A DNA stretch of 64,000 nt from Cladosporium sp. IMV 00045 (taxonomy: Eukaryota > Ascomycota > Dothideomycetes > Cladosporiales > Cladosporiaceae), in NCBI GenBank assembly GCA_001931905.2, contig MSJI02000906.1, forward strand, positions 1 to 64,000. The letters are read 5' to 3'. Numbering within the stretch: position 1 is the first letter of the stretch; the number at the start of each line of letters is the position of its first letter. Shown piece after piece: positions 10,964-20,951 of the stretch. The translations under genes and the position numbers were made by a program. The notes under the pieces were generated by a model. The model was not told where the DNA came from. It did not search any database and was given only the letters and a program-made list of their open reading frames with translations.

Positions 10964-12510
10964 ATTGAGGAGTCCTTATTTGCTCAGAGATGAGAATTGT
11001 CCTCTCATGAGCCGCGATGGAACCACGAGCATCGCCAAGACTATCCGCGCCGTCATAACCCGATTTTCTGGACACCTCTCATTGCAAAGCAATATGTCCA
11101 GCGTGGCTTCCTCGAGCGCCTTCAATCTCCAGGCTCTGAATCGTAAATTGTATTTCTTAAAATTCGCTCAGCTCGCTTCGACTCAGACATCATTGCGTCG
11201 CATTCGGCAATTGGTTCTGCTCTTCTTGTCGTATGAAATGTACCATCGGGTCCACATCGTATACGATTCTTGATGCTGAACAAGAAGTGTCGGCGGTAGA
11301 TTAGGCTGATGTTCCTTGTTCTAAAGTGTGCATCTTCGGCAGATCGAATACTCGCTTTAAGGCTGGGAATTTGCATCAATGGAAGTCAAAAGGCCAACAG
11401 ACCTTCCACAAATTGACTTCTAAGTGGCGCTTACTTTCTCAATTCGCTTAGAGTATGCATGATCATTTGACCAACTATGGGGATTCTCCAGAAAATGTAC
11501 GCCGATAGAAGTAAGCGTAGCTCGCTTGCAGCGATCATATGCATCTCCGCCAACTATCAGGCATAGTCAAACTCTCTGCACACCACCAGCGTAAGCAAAG
11601 CAATGTTGTACATACTATGCGTTACCAGATGGTATAGTAGCATGTATCTTTGAACTTCCACCAGTAGCCCTTCATGGATCAATTGGGTTAAATGCATGCC
11701 AAGGGTTGGTTAGGCATGACAGCAGGTGGACTACTGTAAGATTGATGGCCATATATGGCGTGAAGTCTAGGCTGCGAGGTCCAAGAGTCGTCTTCGAGAT
11801 GACCGACTGGGGGGCAGGTGAGCCTTGCAGTGGAACGCATGCTGATTGGATGCAGTGAGAAAGGCGCCGACCTCCACCTCTTCGGCATACCGTAGAGGTA
11901 CTATGGCCGAGGCACAAAGAGATGTCGTTGCGTACACGAGCACAAAAGAAAGGTCATAGTGCTTAAGCGATGTTGAAGATGTCGATGCTTGTTCAAGCCA
12001 AGACACATTCAGCCGAGACGCCCCCCACAAGCCACGATGCCTTGCCTCTTTTCGGAACGGAGCCAATAACAACACCTCCTGCCATTCGTGTTTTCACTTA
12101 CATGATAGGAAAGTCTTGTTGCTTCGAGGTTGCATGTCAGCTTCGACCTGGAGTCTCGCATCGTCACACGGGCGTCGGCGCCTGGGCTCCTGGGTAAATT
12201 GCAAGCGCCACTGCTTCATTTGGCTTGACTATGTCTTCACCTCCTCATTATAGTCCGTGATGCCGGTAAAGCAATTTATCTGCTACGCCCGGTACAGCGC
12301 GAAGACATGGCTAAAGGAACCGCTCATCTGACCTCCGTTGCCAAAGCGAGATGGAGGTAAATGCTCTGAAGATAAATAGGTCGACCGTTGTCCGGACTGC
12401 TAGGAGATGGCATCCTCAACCCACAATTGCTAGAGATTCCACGGCCGTTCGATCAATCAGAAAATTATCAATCACATCACTGGCTCGCATTGACTTTCTA
12501 GAAAGCAAAA
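10964..12510. other. Intergenic stretch with xylanase promoter
   Basis: About 1.5 kb without a convincing gene on either strand. The right-hand part is the promoter of the GH10 xylanase. A GGCTAAA heptamer, the classical XlnR activator site, lies at 12309-12315, about 200 bp before the ATG. No repeat or RNA gene was recognised. Confidence 0.5.
12309..12315 (+). promoter_or_regulatory. Candidate XlnR/Xyr1 site GGCTAAA
   Basis: The heptamer GGCTAAA matches the core bound by the fungal xylanase activator XlnR and sits 196 bp upstream of the xylanase start. One 7-bp match can be chance. The position before a GH10 gene is what makes it worth noting. Confidence 0.4.
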
Positions 12511-13841
12511 ATGTTGATCTCCAACGCTCTTACCGCACTCTCTCTGCTGTCGCTCGCATCTGCGGCGGCTATCCCCGATGCCAACATCGAGGAGCGTGCT
12601 GCTAGCACCGTTGATGCTGGCTTCAAGGCCAAGGGCAAGAGGTTTGTTTCTCTGAAAACCACTTATTGGAAATTTTCAATGCTGATATCAGTCAAGATAC
12701 TGGGGAACTGCTGGCGACCCTGGCACCCTCAACAATCAGCAGCGCTCAAACGTTGCAAGGCAACACTTTGGCCAGATCACTCCTGAGAACAGGTGAGGCT
12801 TGTCTCATTCATCGAAAGTCTGCATGCATAAGTCTGACACCATGCGCAGCATGAAGTGGGATGCCACCGAGCCGTCACGCGGCAACTTCCAGTTTGGCAA
12901 CGCCGACGGCCTTGTCAATTGGGCCACCAGCAACAACAAACTCATCCGTGGCCACACTCTTGTCTGGCACTCGCAGCTCCCGGGCTGGGTCACTCAGATC
13001 AGGGACAGGAACACCTTGGTTTCTGTGATGCAAAATCACATCAGGACGGTCATGGGCCGCTACAAGGGCAAGATCTTCGCTTGGGTATGTCTTGAATCGG
13101 TTGCAATGATCAGAACCAAGAAGCTGACACAATTAGGACGTTGTCAACGAGATCTTCAACGAGGATGGAACCCTCCGCAACAGCCACTTCCTCCAGGTCA
13201 TTGGCGAGGACTACGTCCGCATTGCTTTTGAGACTGCCCGCCAGGTCGACCCCAACTGTAAGCTCTACATCAACGACTACAACCTAGATGTCGCCAACTA
13301 TGCCAAGACCCAGGGCTTCATCAAGTGCGTCTCATGAAAGCTACCGTCAACTTTCTTCAGCTGACAGGTGTCCTACTAGCTACGTGAAGAAGTGGCGTGC
13401 CGCTGGTGTTCCCATCGACGGCGTGGGATCACAGGTTTGTTGCTCTTTACTCCTCAGTCCGGGTTGACATACTGACACGATCTTTTTAGATGCATCTCCA
13501 GCAGGGCAGCGGCTGGCCTCGCGCCGACGACGTCGAGAACGCCATGAGGGCCATCTGCGCTGTTGCACCCGAGTGCGCCGTGACTGAGCTTGACATTGCC
13601 GGCGCTTCGTCCTCAGACTACTTGAAGGCGAAGAACTCTTGCCTGAACGTCAGCAACTGCGTCGGTATCACCTCTTGGGGCGTTGATGACTGCTCTTCGT
13701 TCGTCTCCCTGTCTGGCCTGTCTGAAACTTGTTCATTGTGCTGACACACATCGCAGTTGGCGCTCTAGCAGCAACCCGCTCCTGTTCAACTGCAGCTTCC
13801 AGCCGAAGGCAGCTTACACCGCGCTCCTGAACTCCTTGTAG
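12511..13841 (+). CDS. Secreted endo-1,4-beta-xylanase, GH10
   Basis: Seven exons: 12511-12641, 12697-12792, 12850-13084, 13137-13324, 13380-13434, 13490-13698 and 13757-13841, giving 332 residues. It cleaves internal beta-1,4-xylosidic bonds of xylan outside the cell. A signal peptide ([20 protein letters not shown]) is followed by the TIM-barrel: [41 protein letters not shown] (Glu acid/base) and VTELDIAGA (Glu nucleophile), ending [22 protein letters not shown] in pieces. There is no CBM1. Each exon join restores a conserved residue. The last intron appears to use a weak GTTCGT donor, required to rebuild the Ser-Trp-Arg of the final barrel strand. Expression is probably xylan-induced. Confidence 0.93.
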
Positions 13842-14339
13842 AAGGCTATCTGAAACGTGAAGAAACCGGATATGACTCGGAAAAGAAGGAGAATTTACGG
13901 CCACTCTTTGACAGCCTCGAGTAACATGTTGTTTGATTGGCATTTTGTAATCTTGCCTTGTTCTTAGTTCACCTTCACACTAAATGTAGCAGTCGAGCCA
14001 GAAGATCTCTTCCGCTTTTGCTGCAGTTCCTTGGGAGCTTCCACTCCAAGACGAAGGAAGTGAATGCGGTTGATGCACAAGTTAATGCACAGGTGAGTTG
14101 CCCCGCCTCCTGTTTGTGACGTCTCACACGTGAAGTGAATACGGATTGCGCCTTCTTCGTTTACTTGCATGAAGCCTCAGGCTACAAACGCCAACACCTA
14201 CGCCACTCTACCTTTCGACTTCCATTCTACTTTTCAACTTCTCAACACCAAACCCCCAAAACCATTCTCCGCCCGCTCTAATGCTACGTTGAGCGATATT
14301 TCTTCAAGAACACTGCCAGGCTGCTAAGTGCATGCCACC
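13842..14339. other. Intergenic promoter region
   Basis: About 500 bp between the xylanase and the large fusion gene. It is C-rich just before the start of the fusion gene and contains no gene that I can see. Confidence 0.45.
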
Positions 14340-17300
14340 ATGCAGCGGTACACCGTCACCCTCGTCAGCGACACTGGCGGCAGCCGTCCGACAATACTCG
14401 TTCCATTTCAACCATCAGCTCTCGTTAGCGTCTTCAAAGACGAGATTTTCAAGCGAGCTGCTCGACAAGATCTCCTCGTAACACAAGACACCCACAATCT
14501 CACCTTGCGCATTCAGAGCCAGACCGGAGCTCTCGCGGACTCCGAGGACGTGCTGTCAGATGTTGTTCACCAGTCGGAGCATGTCTTCGCCATCTTCTCA
14601 GGTCACAACACCGAGTCCGGCAGCGACTCTGCCCTGCCGACTCGTTCAGTCGCCCCAGCCGCCGATATCATAGATGGTGATGCCATCCACATTCGCGCCA
14701 TCACGCCGACCACCGCTAGGAAAGACCGCGCTACCCTGGAGACATTCCCGATCTCAGTCGATGCTACCATCTTGCAGCTCCACGAGCAGGTAGCTCGCCA
14801 CCTCGATTTAACATCCAACTTCGAGCAGTCTGGTCTTGTGAACGAGTGCAACTGTGCATTCGCTCGCAAGCTCTCAGATCATCATTCATCTCCATCAAAC
14901 ACTTTTGTCATCCTCGACAAAAGTAGAGCGGACGAGATCTTCGTCGCCCTTCCAACCAAAACCGCCATCGAAAACGCCATGCAGGTGCGCTTCGGCGTAG
15001 ACATTGGTTCCCAGAAGAAGCTCCACTACTTTGGTGGGGAGATGCAAAGCAATGGGCAGTACAAGACCTTGCCAGTTATCGCCATCTGCTCTAACCGCCG
15101 TCACGTCCCCGCTCATGCCAGAGCCCCAGAAGTGCAAGATGAGTCCAACAACACGTGGCTAAAGGTCCTCGACTTGCACACTTCAGAAATGCCCATTCAC
15201 TCTGCTGCAATGCACAAAACTATCAAGGAGAGTGGCTTGCAGAATGTATGCACTGATGGCGTCCTCGACATCTTCGCCGTGAATCGCAATGCTACCTCAT
15301 TGTCTGACCAGCCCAGCATTGGAAGAGATGCTCTTTTCCGCAGCAGAGCTTACTGGAGTCCTCCTGTCAAGCAGTCAGACCGCGGTACTGCGATGTTCCT
15401 TGCTTGTCTCAGACTGACAGCAAGTCTGATGGAAGACATGGGCGACGACGAAGACCATGCCGCACAAGATGCTGTCCTCCACATTTTGGATCTTATGTCG
15501 GCCTTCCCACCGGCTGTCAGGACTCTTTTCATTCTTGGCCAGGGCAAAACCCCCAACGCTTCTGAGTGTGCTGCTTTGAGCCACGTTTTCTTCACGATCC
15601 TCGAGCGCTTCATGCCGGTAGAGCTTGTCGGCAATGATCGCCAACGCCTTTTCGAAGGCAGTCGTTTGCTCTTCGGATTCGTCTTCGAGAAAGCCAGAGG
15701 TGTCAAGTTGCACAGCTCGCAGCTCGCAGATCCTGCGATACTGCCCTATCTGAATGCTTTCAAGTTGTCCGAGCTTCGTGACTGTACGACCAACGAGGCC
15801 GTTTGGGAACCCGCCCAGACCCAACTCGGGATTATGGAAAAGAACTACGTCGATGCGTTCTCACAAGAAGGCGTGCTCCAGTCAAACCCAATGCAGCCGG
15901 CGATTCCAACGCATGAGATGGAAGCTTCGAAGCTCAGAATTGCTTTGCTTGGAGGTGGCGCACAACCAGAGGTCACTACATTCTCGAGTGAACTGCTCGT
16001 CTCCAACTACATGTATCAGGACTGCGGCAACACCGCAGCAGTTATTGACGACAGTGAACTCAACGAGCTCGAATATCTCGCCGAACTTTGCGGACGCAAC
16101 AAGCTTGCCGTCCACAAGCCCAGCCAGCTCACATCGTCCGTCTCCCCCTGTCTGACATTCGACCGCAATGCCCACGTTGCTGTCTATCTTGGAGAGCAAG
16201 CATGTGGCGAGGCAGGGCGATCTTCGCTTATCTTCAGACCGCTTTCGGGTACAGAGACGGTAGATACTGCCGTCATCGAGCAGCTCATTGCACCTATCAT
16301 CAAGACGTACGAAGCAAAAGGCACTGGCATGTTCGATGCTTCGGGCGGAGCAGCCGTTCGCAAGCTGGAGGCACCGGAGGAGGTGCTAGTGTTTTGTGTG
16401 GACTGTAGCGCCTCAATGAGAGACAAGACCGAATTTGATGAGGTCAATCAAGAAGAAGAGAGCTACGACAGCGACCCCGGAAGTCGCACGTACGGCTTCC
16501 TGCAAGGCCCTATCAATTCGCTCCGCTCCACGATCAAAAGCGATTACTTCTCTCGTGCAAGGTTTGAAGACGTCAAGGAGCAGCTTTGCAAGCATGAAAG
16601 TTTTGACGACATGGTAGCAATGGTGGCCACGGTTGCCAATGCGACAGAGTATGAGCGAATGAACGCCGTCGACAACGTCTTTACCTTGCTCAAAAGCATA
16701 CTGGCCACCCAGATTACGCAGAAAATGGGAGAGCTTCACGACACGCGCCAAAGATTGTTTGGGTGGGCTGTACGCAACCGCACTGCTGAACTTGAATCGA
16801 ATTTGCGAATCAAAAGGCAATTCTTTGCTGGACTGCACACACACGAAGAAATGCTTCACGACTTCATGCTTTACCGTGCTCGCACAACAAGTCTTTCGAC
16901 TCGGTGGAAATGGTCATTAGGGGAGCCCGCCCCTGCCTCAACCACAGGCCCATACAACATTTCTGACCTTGATGCTGATCTAACGACGATCCCGGATGAG
17001 CTTCGTTGCCCCATCTCACAAGATCTTTTGTTGGACCCAGTGAAGGCAGCTGATGGTCATGTCTACTCACGCCATGCCCTTGCACAGTGGTTTGCGATCC
17101 GTGTTTCCTCTCCGCTTCATGGTACTGAGCTTGAGAACGACACCATGGTGAACCAAGACGACATCGCAGAAGCCTCCCAGGACTGGGTTGATGGTGTGGG
17201 ACTAATCGGCGAACAAGAAGACCGCCCAAGCAAAAGACGGCGCCCTTCTGTCCGCGGCTATCAAACTGTTGAATTCCAGAGCAATCTCGGCACATTCAAG

Positions 17301-19118
17301 CGACTGATTCCTGGGAATCTATCGATCAACGACCTTTACAGCTTGGCATTTCGAGGACTCCAAGGCCGCCACAATGTCTTCCAGCTCGCTCTTGATGGTA
17401 ATCGAGTACTTCAACCTTCCGCTGCATCAATTGCAACATTGAGACTGGCAGATGATGCTACTGTAGTTATCCGCATTGCAGATGATATCGATGCAGGAAA
17501 CACCATTGGAGCTGCCACGGGCGAAATGGCTTTGGTCAAGCTATACCGCAACGACAGAACCATGGCAGTTGCTTACTGGATCAACAAACGCACACCGGTC
17601 ACGCTTGAAAGCATTCTTTGGAAGTATTGGCGCAGCCAATTCGAACAGGGTAACCATCAGAGGATTGGAAGCCTCCAGCCATGGATGAATGTGGAAGACA
17701 GCGGTGACAATCGGTGTACCGGATGGCCTTGCAAAGATTTGACGGACCGATTGAGTACTTACCTGAGCAGGGAATACTGCTCCGGAATCCTTGGCGACGA
17801 GACTGTTCACCAAGATGCCCACGCAGCAGTCTGCGGAACGTTGGTCCTCAAAGTCAGTCTCGATTTGCCTCAAAGAGCGGAGAAAAGTTCTACATTGCTC
17901 AGTCGACTTGATGTCCTGAAGCAGATGTTCGAGGCTCTAATCAACCGAATTCTGGCTTACGGTCACAAGACTCATGTCGGTCTCGTGTCATTCTCATCCC
18001 AAGCAACGGTGGACATGCCCATCTCTCATGTCATCGAGAACTTCCGCAAGGCCACCAATGGTCTCTCTGCCAGAGGGAACACTGCCTTGTACGATGCTCT
18101 CGCGCTTGCCCGTGAACAGCTGGTGGAGTATGGGAACAAGTATCCAGACGCGAAGAAGAGAATCATCTGCATCTCGGATGGAGCGGACACGAGCTCAGCT
18201 ACGAACACCGCGCAAGGAGTGGCTTGGAGGATGCTCCAGGATGGGATCGCCGTTGACAGCATTTGCTTGGGACATGAAGACAAGACGGCAATGCGCGCCA
18301 TCTCCCACAGCCTTGGGTGCTACAAGTTCGAACCCTTCTCACTCATGACAGCCCTCTCCATGTGCGAACTGGAGCCATTCCTAGCTCTCATCGATCGCCC
18401 TCTCATCACGGCTCCCGGAAGCGCTGCGAGATCTCAATACCACTTCAACGCTAGCTTCAACAAGTTCCTTCGTGCATCGCCGACGGTGTTCAATAACCAT
18501 GAGTTCCCAAAACGCAAAGACCACCCAAACATCAACGACAGCTTCATCCCCCTCGACGCCGCAGCTCGTCGTTCAAGCACGCGAGCCACAACCGGCGGAG
18601 GCACCGCCCGCTCCAATCTACGCACCACGCGACTCCTGACCGAAATGCGACAAATCGTCTCCAGCGGTTCGCGCGACCACTACGACGTCTACGTCAGCGA
18701 GAGCGACATGTCCTTCTGGAAGATCGTCATGCAAGGCCCCGCCGGCACTCCCTACGAAAGTGGGACGTTCATGCTGTACGTCCATGCTGAAGCGAGATAT
18801 CCAGCCCTGGCGTCCAAAGCACGCTTCGTGACTCAAATCCGTCACCCAAACGTTACTGCCCACGGACGTATCTGCCACAGCATCCTGGACCGCGACTGGA
18901 CTAGCGATAGGAGTATGACGCGCTTGATCGATACGATTTATGGATTGCTCCTTCAGGCTGAGACGTCGGATCCGGTCAATACGGTGCTCACTCTGGATTA
19001 CCACCACGATGCGGTGGAGTTCAATGACGAGGTTTGCGAGTGGGTCGCTAGGTATGCGACCAAGACGCGTGAGGAGTGGAGGCGTGCTTTGCTGGAGGGT
19101 GAGGATTGGTCCGAGTGA
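14340..19118 (+). CDS. VWA / U-box / UBC (E2) fusion protein
   Basis: One uninterrupted frame of 1592 codons; the ATG at 14340 lies in a good CCACCATG context. Regions in order: a beta-grasp-like N-terminus (about 1-90); a helical stretch (350-530); a VWA beginning, VLVFCVDCSASM, with a DxSxS metal site at D688/S690/S692; a U-box at about 884-940 (IPDELRCPISQDLLLDPV, ADGHVYSRHALAQWF, SSPLHGTELEN); a ubiquitin-like stretch (960-1040); the rest of a VWA (about 1155-1360: VGLVSFSS, GNTALYDAL, ICISDGADTSS); and a UBC domain (1425-1592) with HPNV, GRICHSIL and active Cys1512. An E2 with its own U-box E3 could ubiquitinate without a separate E2. That is inference. The function and substrate are unknown. 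Being intronless is odd beside intron-rich neighbours. Confidence 0.85.
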   Translation: MQRYTVTLVSDTGGSRPTILVPFQPSALVSVFKDEIFKRAARQDLLVTQDTHNLTLRIQSQTGALADSEDVLSDVVHQSEHVFAIFSGHNTESGSDSALPTRSVAPAADIIDGDAIHIRAITPTTARKDRATLETFPISVDATILQLHEQVARHLDLTSNFEQSGLVNECNCAFARKLSDHHSSPSNTFVILDKSRADEIFVALPTKTAIENAMQVRFGVDIGSQKKLHYFGGEMQSNGQYKTLPVIAICSNRRHVPAHARAPEVQDESNNTWLKVLDLHTSEMPIHSAAMHKTIKESGLQNVCTDGVLDIFAVNRNATSLSDQPSIGRDALFRSRAYWSPPVKQSDRGTAMFLACLRLTASLMEDMGDDEDHAAQDAVLHILDLMSAFPPAVRTLFILGQGKTPNASECAALSHVFFTILERFMPVELVGNDRQRLFEGSRLLFGFVFEKARGVKLHSSQLADPAILPYLNAFKLSELRDCTTNEAVWEPAQTQLGIMEKNYVDAFSQEGVLQSNPMQPAIPTHEMEASKLRIALLGGGAQPEVTTFSSELLVSNYMYQDCGNTAAVIDDSELNELEYLAELCGRNKLAVHKPSQLTSSVSPCLTFDRNAHVAVYLGEQACGEAGRSSLIFRPLSGTETVDTAVIEQLIAPIIKTYEAKGTGMFDASGGAAVRKLEAPEEVLVFCVDCSASMRDKTEFDEVNQEEESYDSDPGSRTYGFLQGPINSLRSTIKSDYFSRARFEDVKEQLCKHESFDDMVAMVATVANATEYERMNAVDNVFTLLKSILATQITQKMGELHDTRQRLFGWAVRNRTAELESNLRIKRQFFAGLHTHEEMLHDFMLYRARTTSLSTRWKWSLGEPAPASTTGPYNISDLDADLTTIPDELRCPISQDLLLDPVKAADGHVYSRHALAQWFAIRVSSPLHGTELENDTMVNQDDIAEASQDWVDGVGLIGEQEDRPSKRRRPSVRGYQTVEFQSNLGTFKRLIPGNLSINDLYSLAFRGLQGRHNVFQLALDGNRVLQPSAASIATLRLADDATVVIRIADDIDAGNTIGAATGEMALVKLYRNDRTMAVAYWINKRTPVTLESILWKYWRSQFEQGNHQRIGSLQPWMNVEDSGDNRCTGWPCKDLTDRLSTYLSREYCSGILGDETVHQDAHAAVCGTLVLKVSLDLPQRAEKSSTLLSRLDVLKQMFEALINRILAYGHKTHVGLVSFSSQATVDMPISHVIENFRKATNGLSARGNTALYDALALAREQLVEYGNKYPDAKKRIICISDGADTSSATNTAQGVAWRMLQDGIAVDSICLGHEDKTAMRAISHSLGCYKFEPFSLMTALSMCELEPFLALIDRPLITAPGSAARSQYHFNASFNKFLRASPTVFNNHEFPKRKDHPNINDSFIPLDAAARRSSTRATTGGGTARSNLRTTRLLTEMRQIVSSGSRDHYDVYVSESDMSFWKIVMQGPAGTPYESGTFMLYVHAEARYPALASKARFVTQIRHPNVTAHGRICHSILDRDWTSDRSMTRLIDTIYGLLLQAETSDPVNTVLTLDYHHDAVEFNDEVCEWVARYATKTREEWRRALLEGEDWSE

Positions 19119-19345
19119 AGAAAGCTATGATGTGAATGTCAAGATGACCGTGGCGGAATGGAGAACCCACGGTGAAGGCGAGGGCGGCCACGAGGTCTGC
19201 TTTCCTTTTTGCGTTTCTGCAAGGGTAGGACTGGGGCATGTCCGAGTGAAGGAAACAATGCGAATGTGAAGATGACACTGGCAGAATGGAAAACTCACGG
19301 TGAATGCGAGGACGGCGACAACGATACTTGCTTTCTTTCTTGCTT
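19109..19345 (+). repeat. Degenerate tandem duplication over the fusion gene stop
   Basis: A block starting GTCCGAGTGAAG at 19109 recurs at 19240, offset 131 bp. The shared sequence continues for about 100 bp (AATGT.AAGATGAC, GGAATGGA, ACCCACGGTGAA against ACTCACGGTGAA). The first unit contains the last codons and stop of the fusion gene. The second lies wholly in the 3' untranslated region. The copies have diverged, so the event is not recent. Confidence 0.75.
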
Positions 19346-20951
19346 TGCGAATTGCCAGCTGATCGCCAGTCGCTCAGTCAGAAATACAATGACTACAAAA
19401 GAACCCATAGCTTTGATGGAATCAATGAGAAAATTCCTCAAACACAGCTTCCGTTTCATGCACTTTCAATAATAAGACATCGATCCTTCCACCGCCACAC
19501 CAAAACCCCACGTTCCAAATCTTGGACTCCCCGTGCATTTCCATATTCACTATGCTCATCTTTCCAGATGAATCTCAAAGTCCCTCTCGCTTCGATCCTA
19601 GGACTCAACGGCAATCAAAACGCAACAAGCAAAACGAGTATCCCAAATACGGACCGAAATCAACATACGATCGATTCGAGTCCGAAGGAAAACCGTTGTT
19701 CCTCCTTCCCCTCTCTCAACAATCATAGAAAGCAAAATCAACCCTTCGAAAACACGATTCTGTAGGTATCTACTCTCCGGCGCAACAAAAAACCAACTCG
19801 CTCCTCCCTTGGCACCTATCAAGGACTGCGCGCCAGAGCATCAAAAAAGTCACTAACTATCGACGAGCAATCCCCAACGAAAGAACCAACACAGCCAACA
19901 CCTTCACATCACACGACGTCCAAATTACGTGCGAAGTAGATCCATTTGCATCTCCGAAGTGGGAGAAAGACTCAAGGGGCCGCAAAATTCAGGAGAGAAA
20001 GGCACAGCTGACCCACTGGCTGCTCATCAATTGTTTCCCTTTTCCCTATCAACGACGACGATGATGAGTCCACGAACAAATCAGGTCAGATGAGAATCAA
20101 GCACAGTCGTTCGTGAGGAGCCGTAGCGGAGCGTAGACGGGAGTCGCGGGCAGTAGTGATGATAGCAACCGAGAGAAAAAGGAAATGTGCAAACAAACCC
20201 TCCACCCTTGGCCGACTGAGAAGCTCTCAAGGATCAGTTCTGAGAGGTTCATTACTCTTGCTACTACTATCTCTGATCAAGTGCGCGTGCATGGGTATTC
20301 GGGAGAGAGGGTGAAGAACCAACGAATCCTACATGTATACCTGACAACTCCGAAGAAGGGCTTGAAACGCTTTTGCTCATCATACGGTGAGAAAAGGGGG
20401 ACAAAAAGAGAAAGGGGGGTAAGGGGATATCATTTGGGATTGTCAAATCGAAATGTTGGAAGAAAAAAGTAAGTCTCAAGAAAATTCGTAAAAAGGGCTC
20501 GAAACAGAAGAAGTCGATGAGAAAGAAGTCGAAAGAGCGTCTGATAAGGCTCACGTGTGGAAAAGAATTCTTTCATGTGAATGTGAATGTGATGTGATGT
20601 GATGATTTGGATAAAAGAAGAAAAGAACAACAACTCGATTTTGCTTTGGTTTGGGGGTAGTCATCTCATGGTAAGGTGTGTGGTGGGTGGTTGTGTGTAG
20701 GGGAGTGAGGAAATAACATCATCCGAAAGCAGCAGTTATCGTTTCAAAAACCATGGGCCCTCCTAGCTGAAAGTTTCTTTGGCAAGCAAAGGAAAAGAAA
20801 AGCCGGCCAATCGTTTACTTGCAACGCCCATTGTTCATCATTTCCCTGCTGCAGGCGGCGGAGAGGTGCTCGCGTTCACAGCCAAAGAGAAAAAGGCCGC
20901 TCAGACAGCTCGCAAAAAAGGTGGTGGTGAGGATGCGTGAGAGGCAACCGC
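19119..20951. other. Long convergent 3' region
   Basis: About 1.8 kb between the 3' ends of the fusion gene and the 14-3-3 gene. Besides the 131-bp tandem repeat it contains a GTGAATGTGAT simple repeat at about 20575-20606. The rest shows no coding frame I can support. It probably includes long 3' untranslated regions. Confidence 0.45.
20575..20606. repeat. TGTGA/TGATG simple repeat
   Basis: An imperfect run of TGTGAA and TGTGATG units in the presumed 3' region of the 14-3-3 gene. It is a short microsatellite-like tract with no other function evident. Confidence 0.6.

Noticed and set aside
14328..14339. GTG upstream of the fusion gene as its start
   Set aside because: Nuclear fungal genes start at ATG. 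The ATG at 14340 is in frame with a good context.
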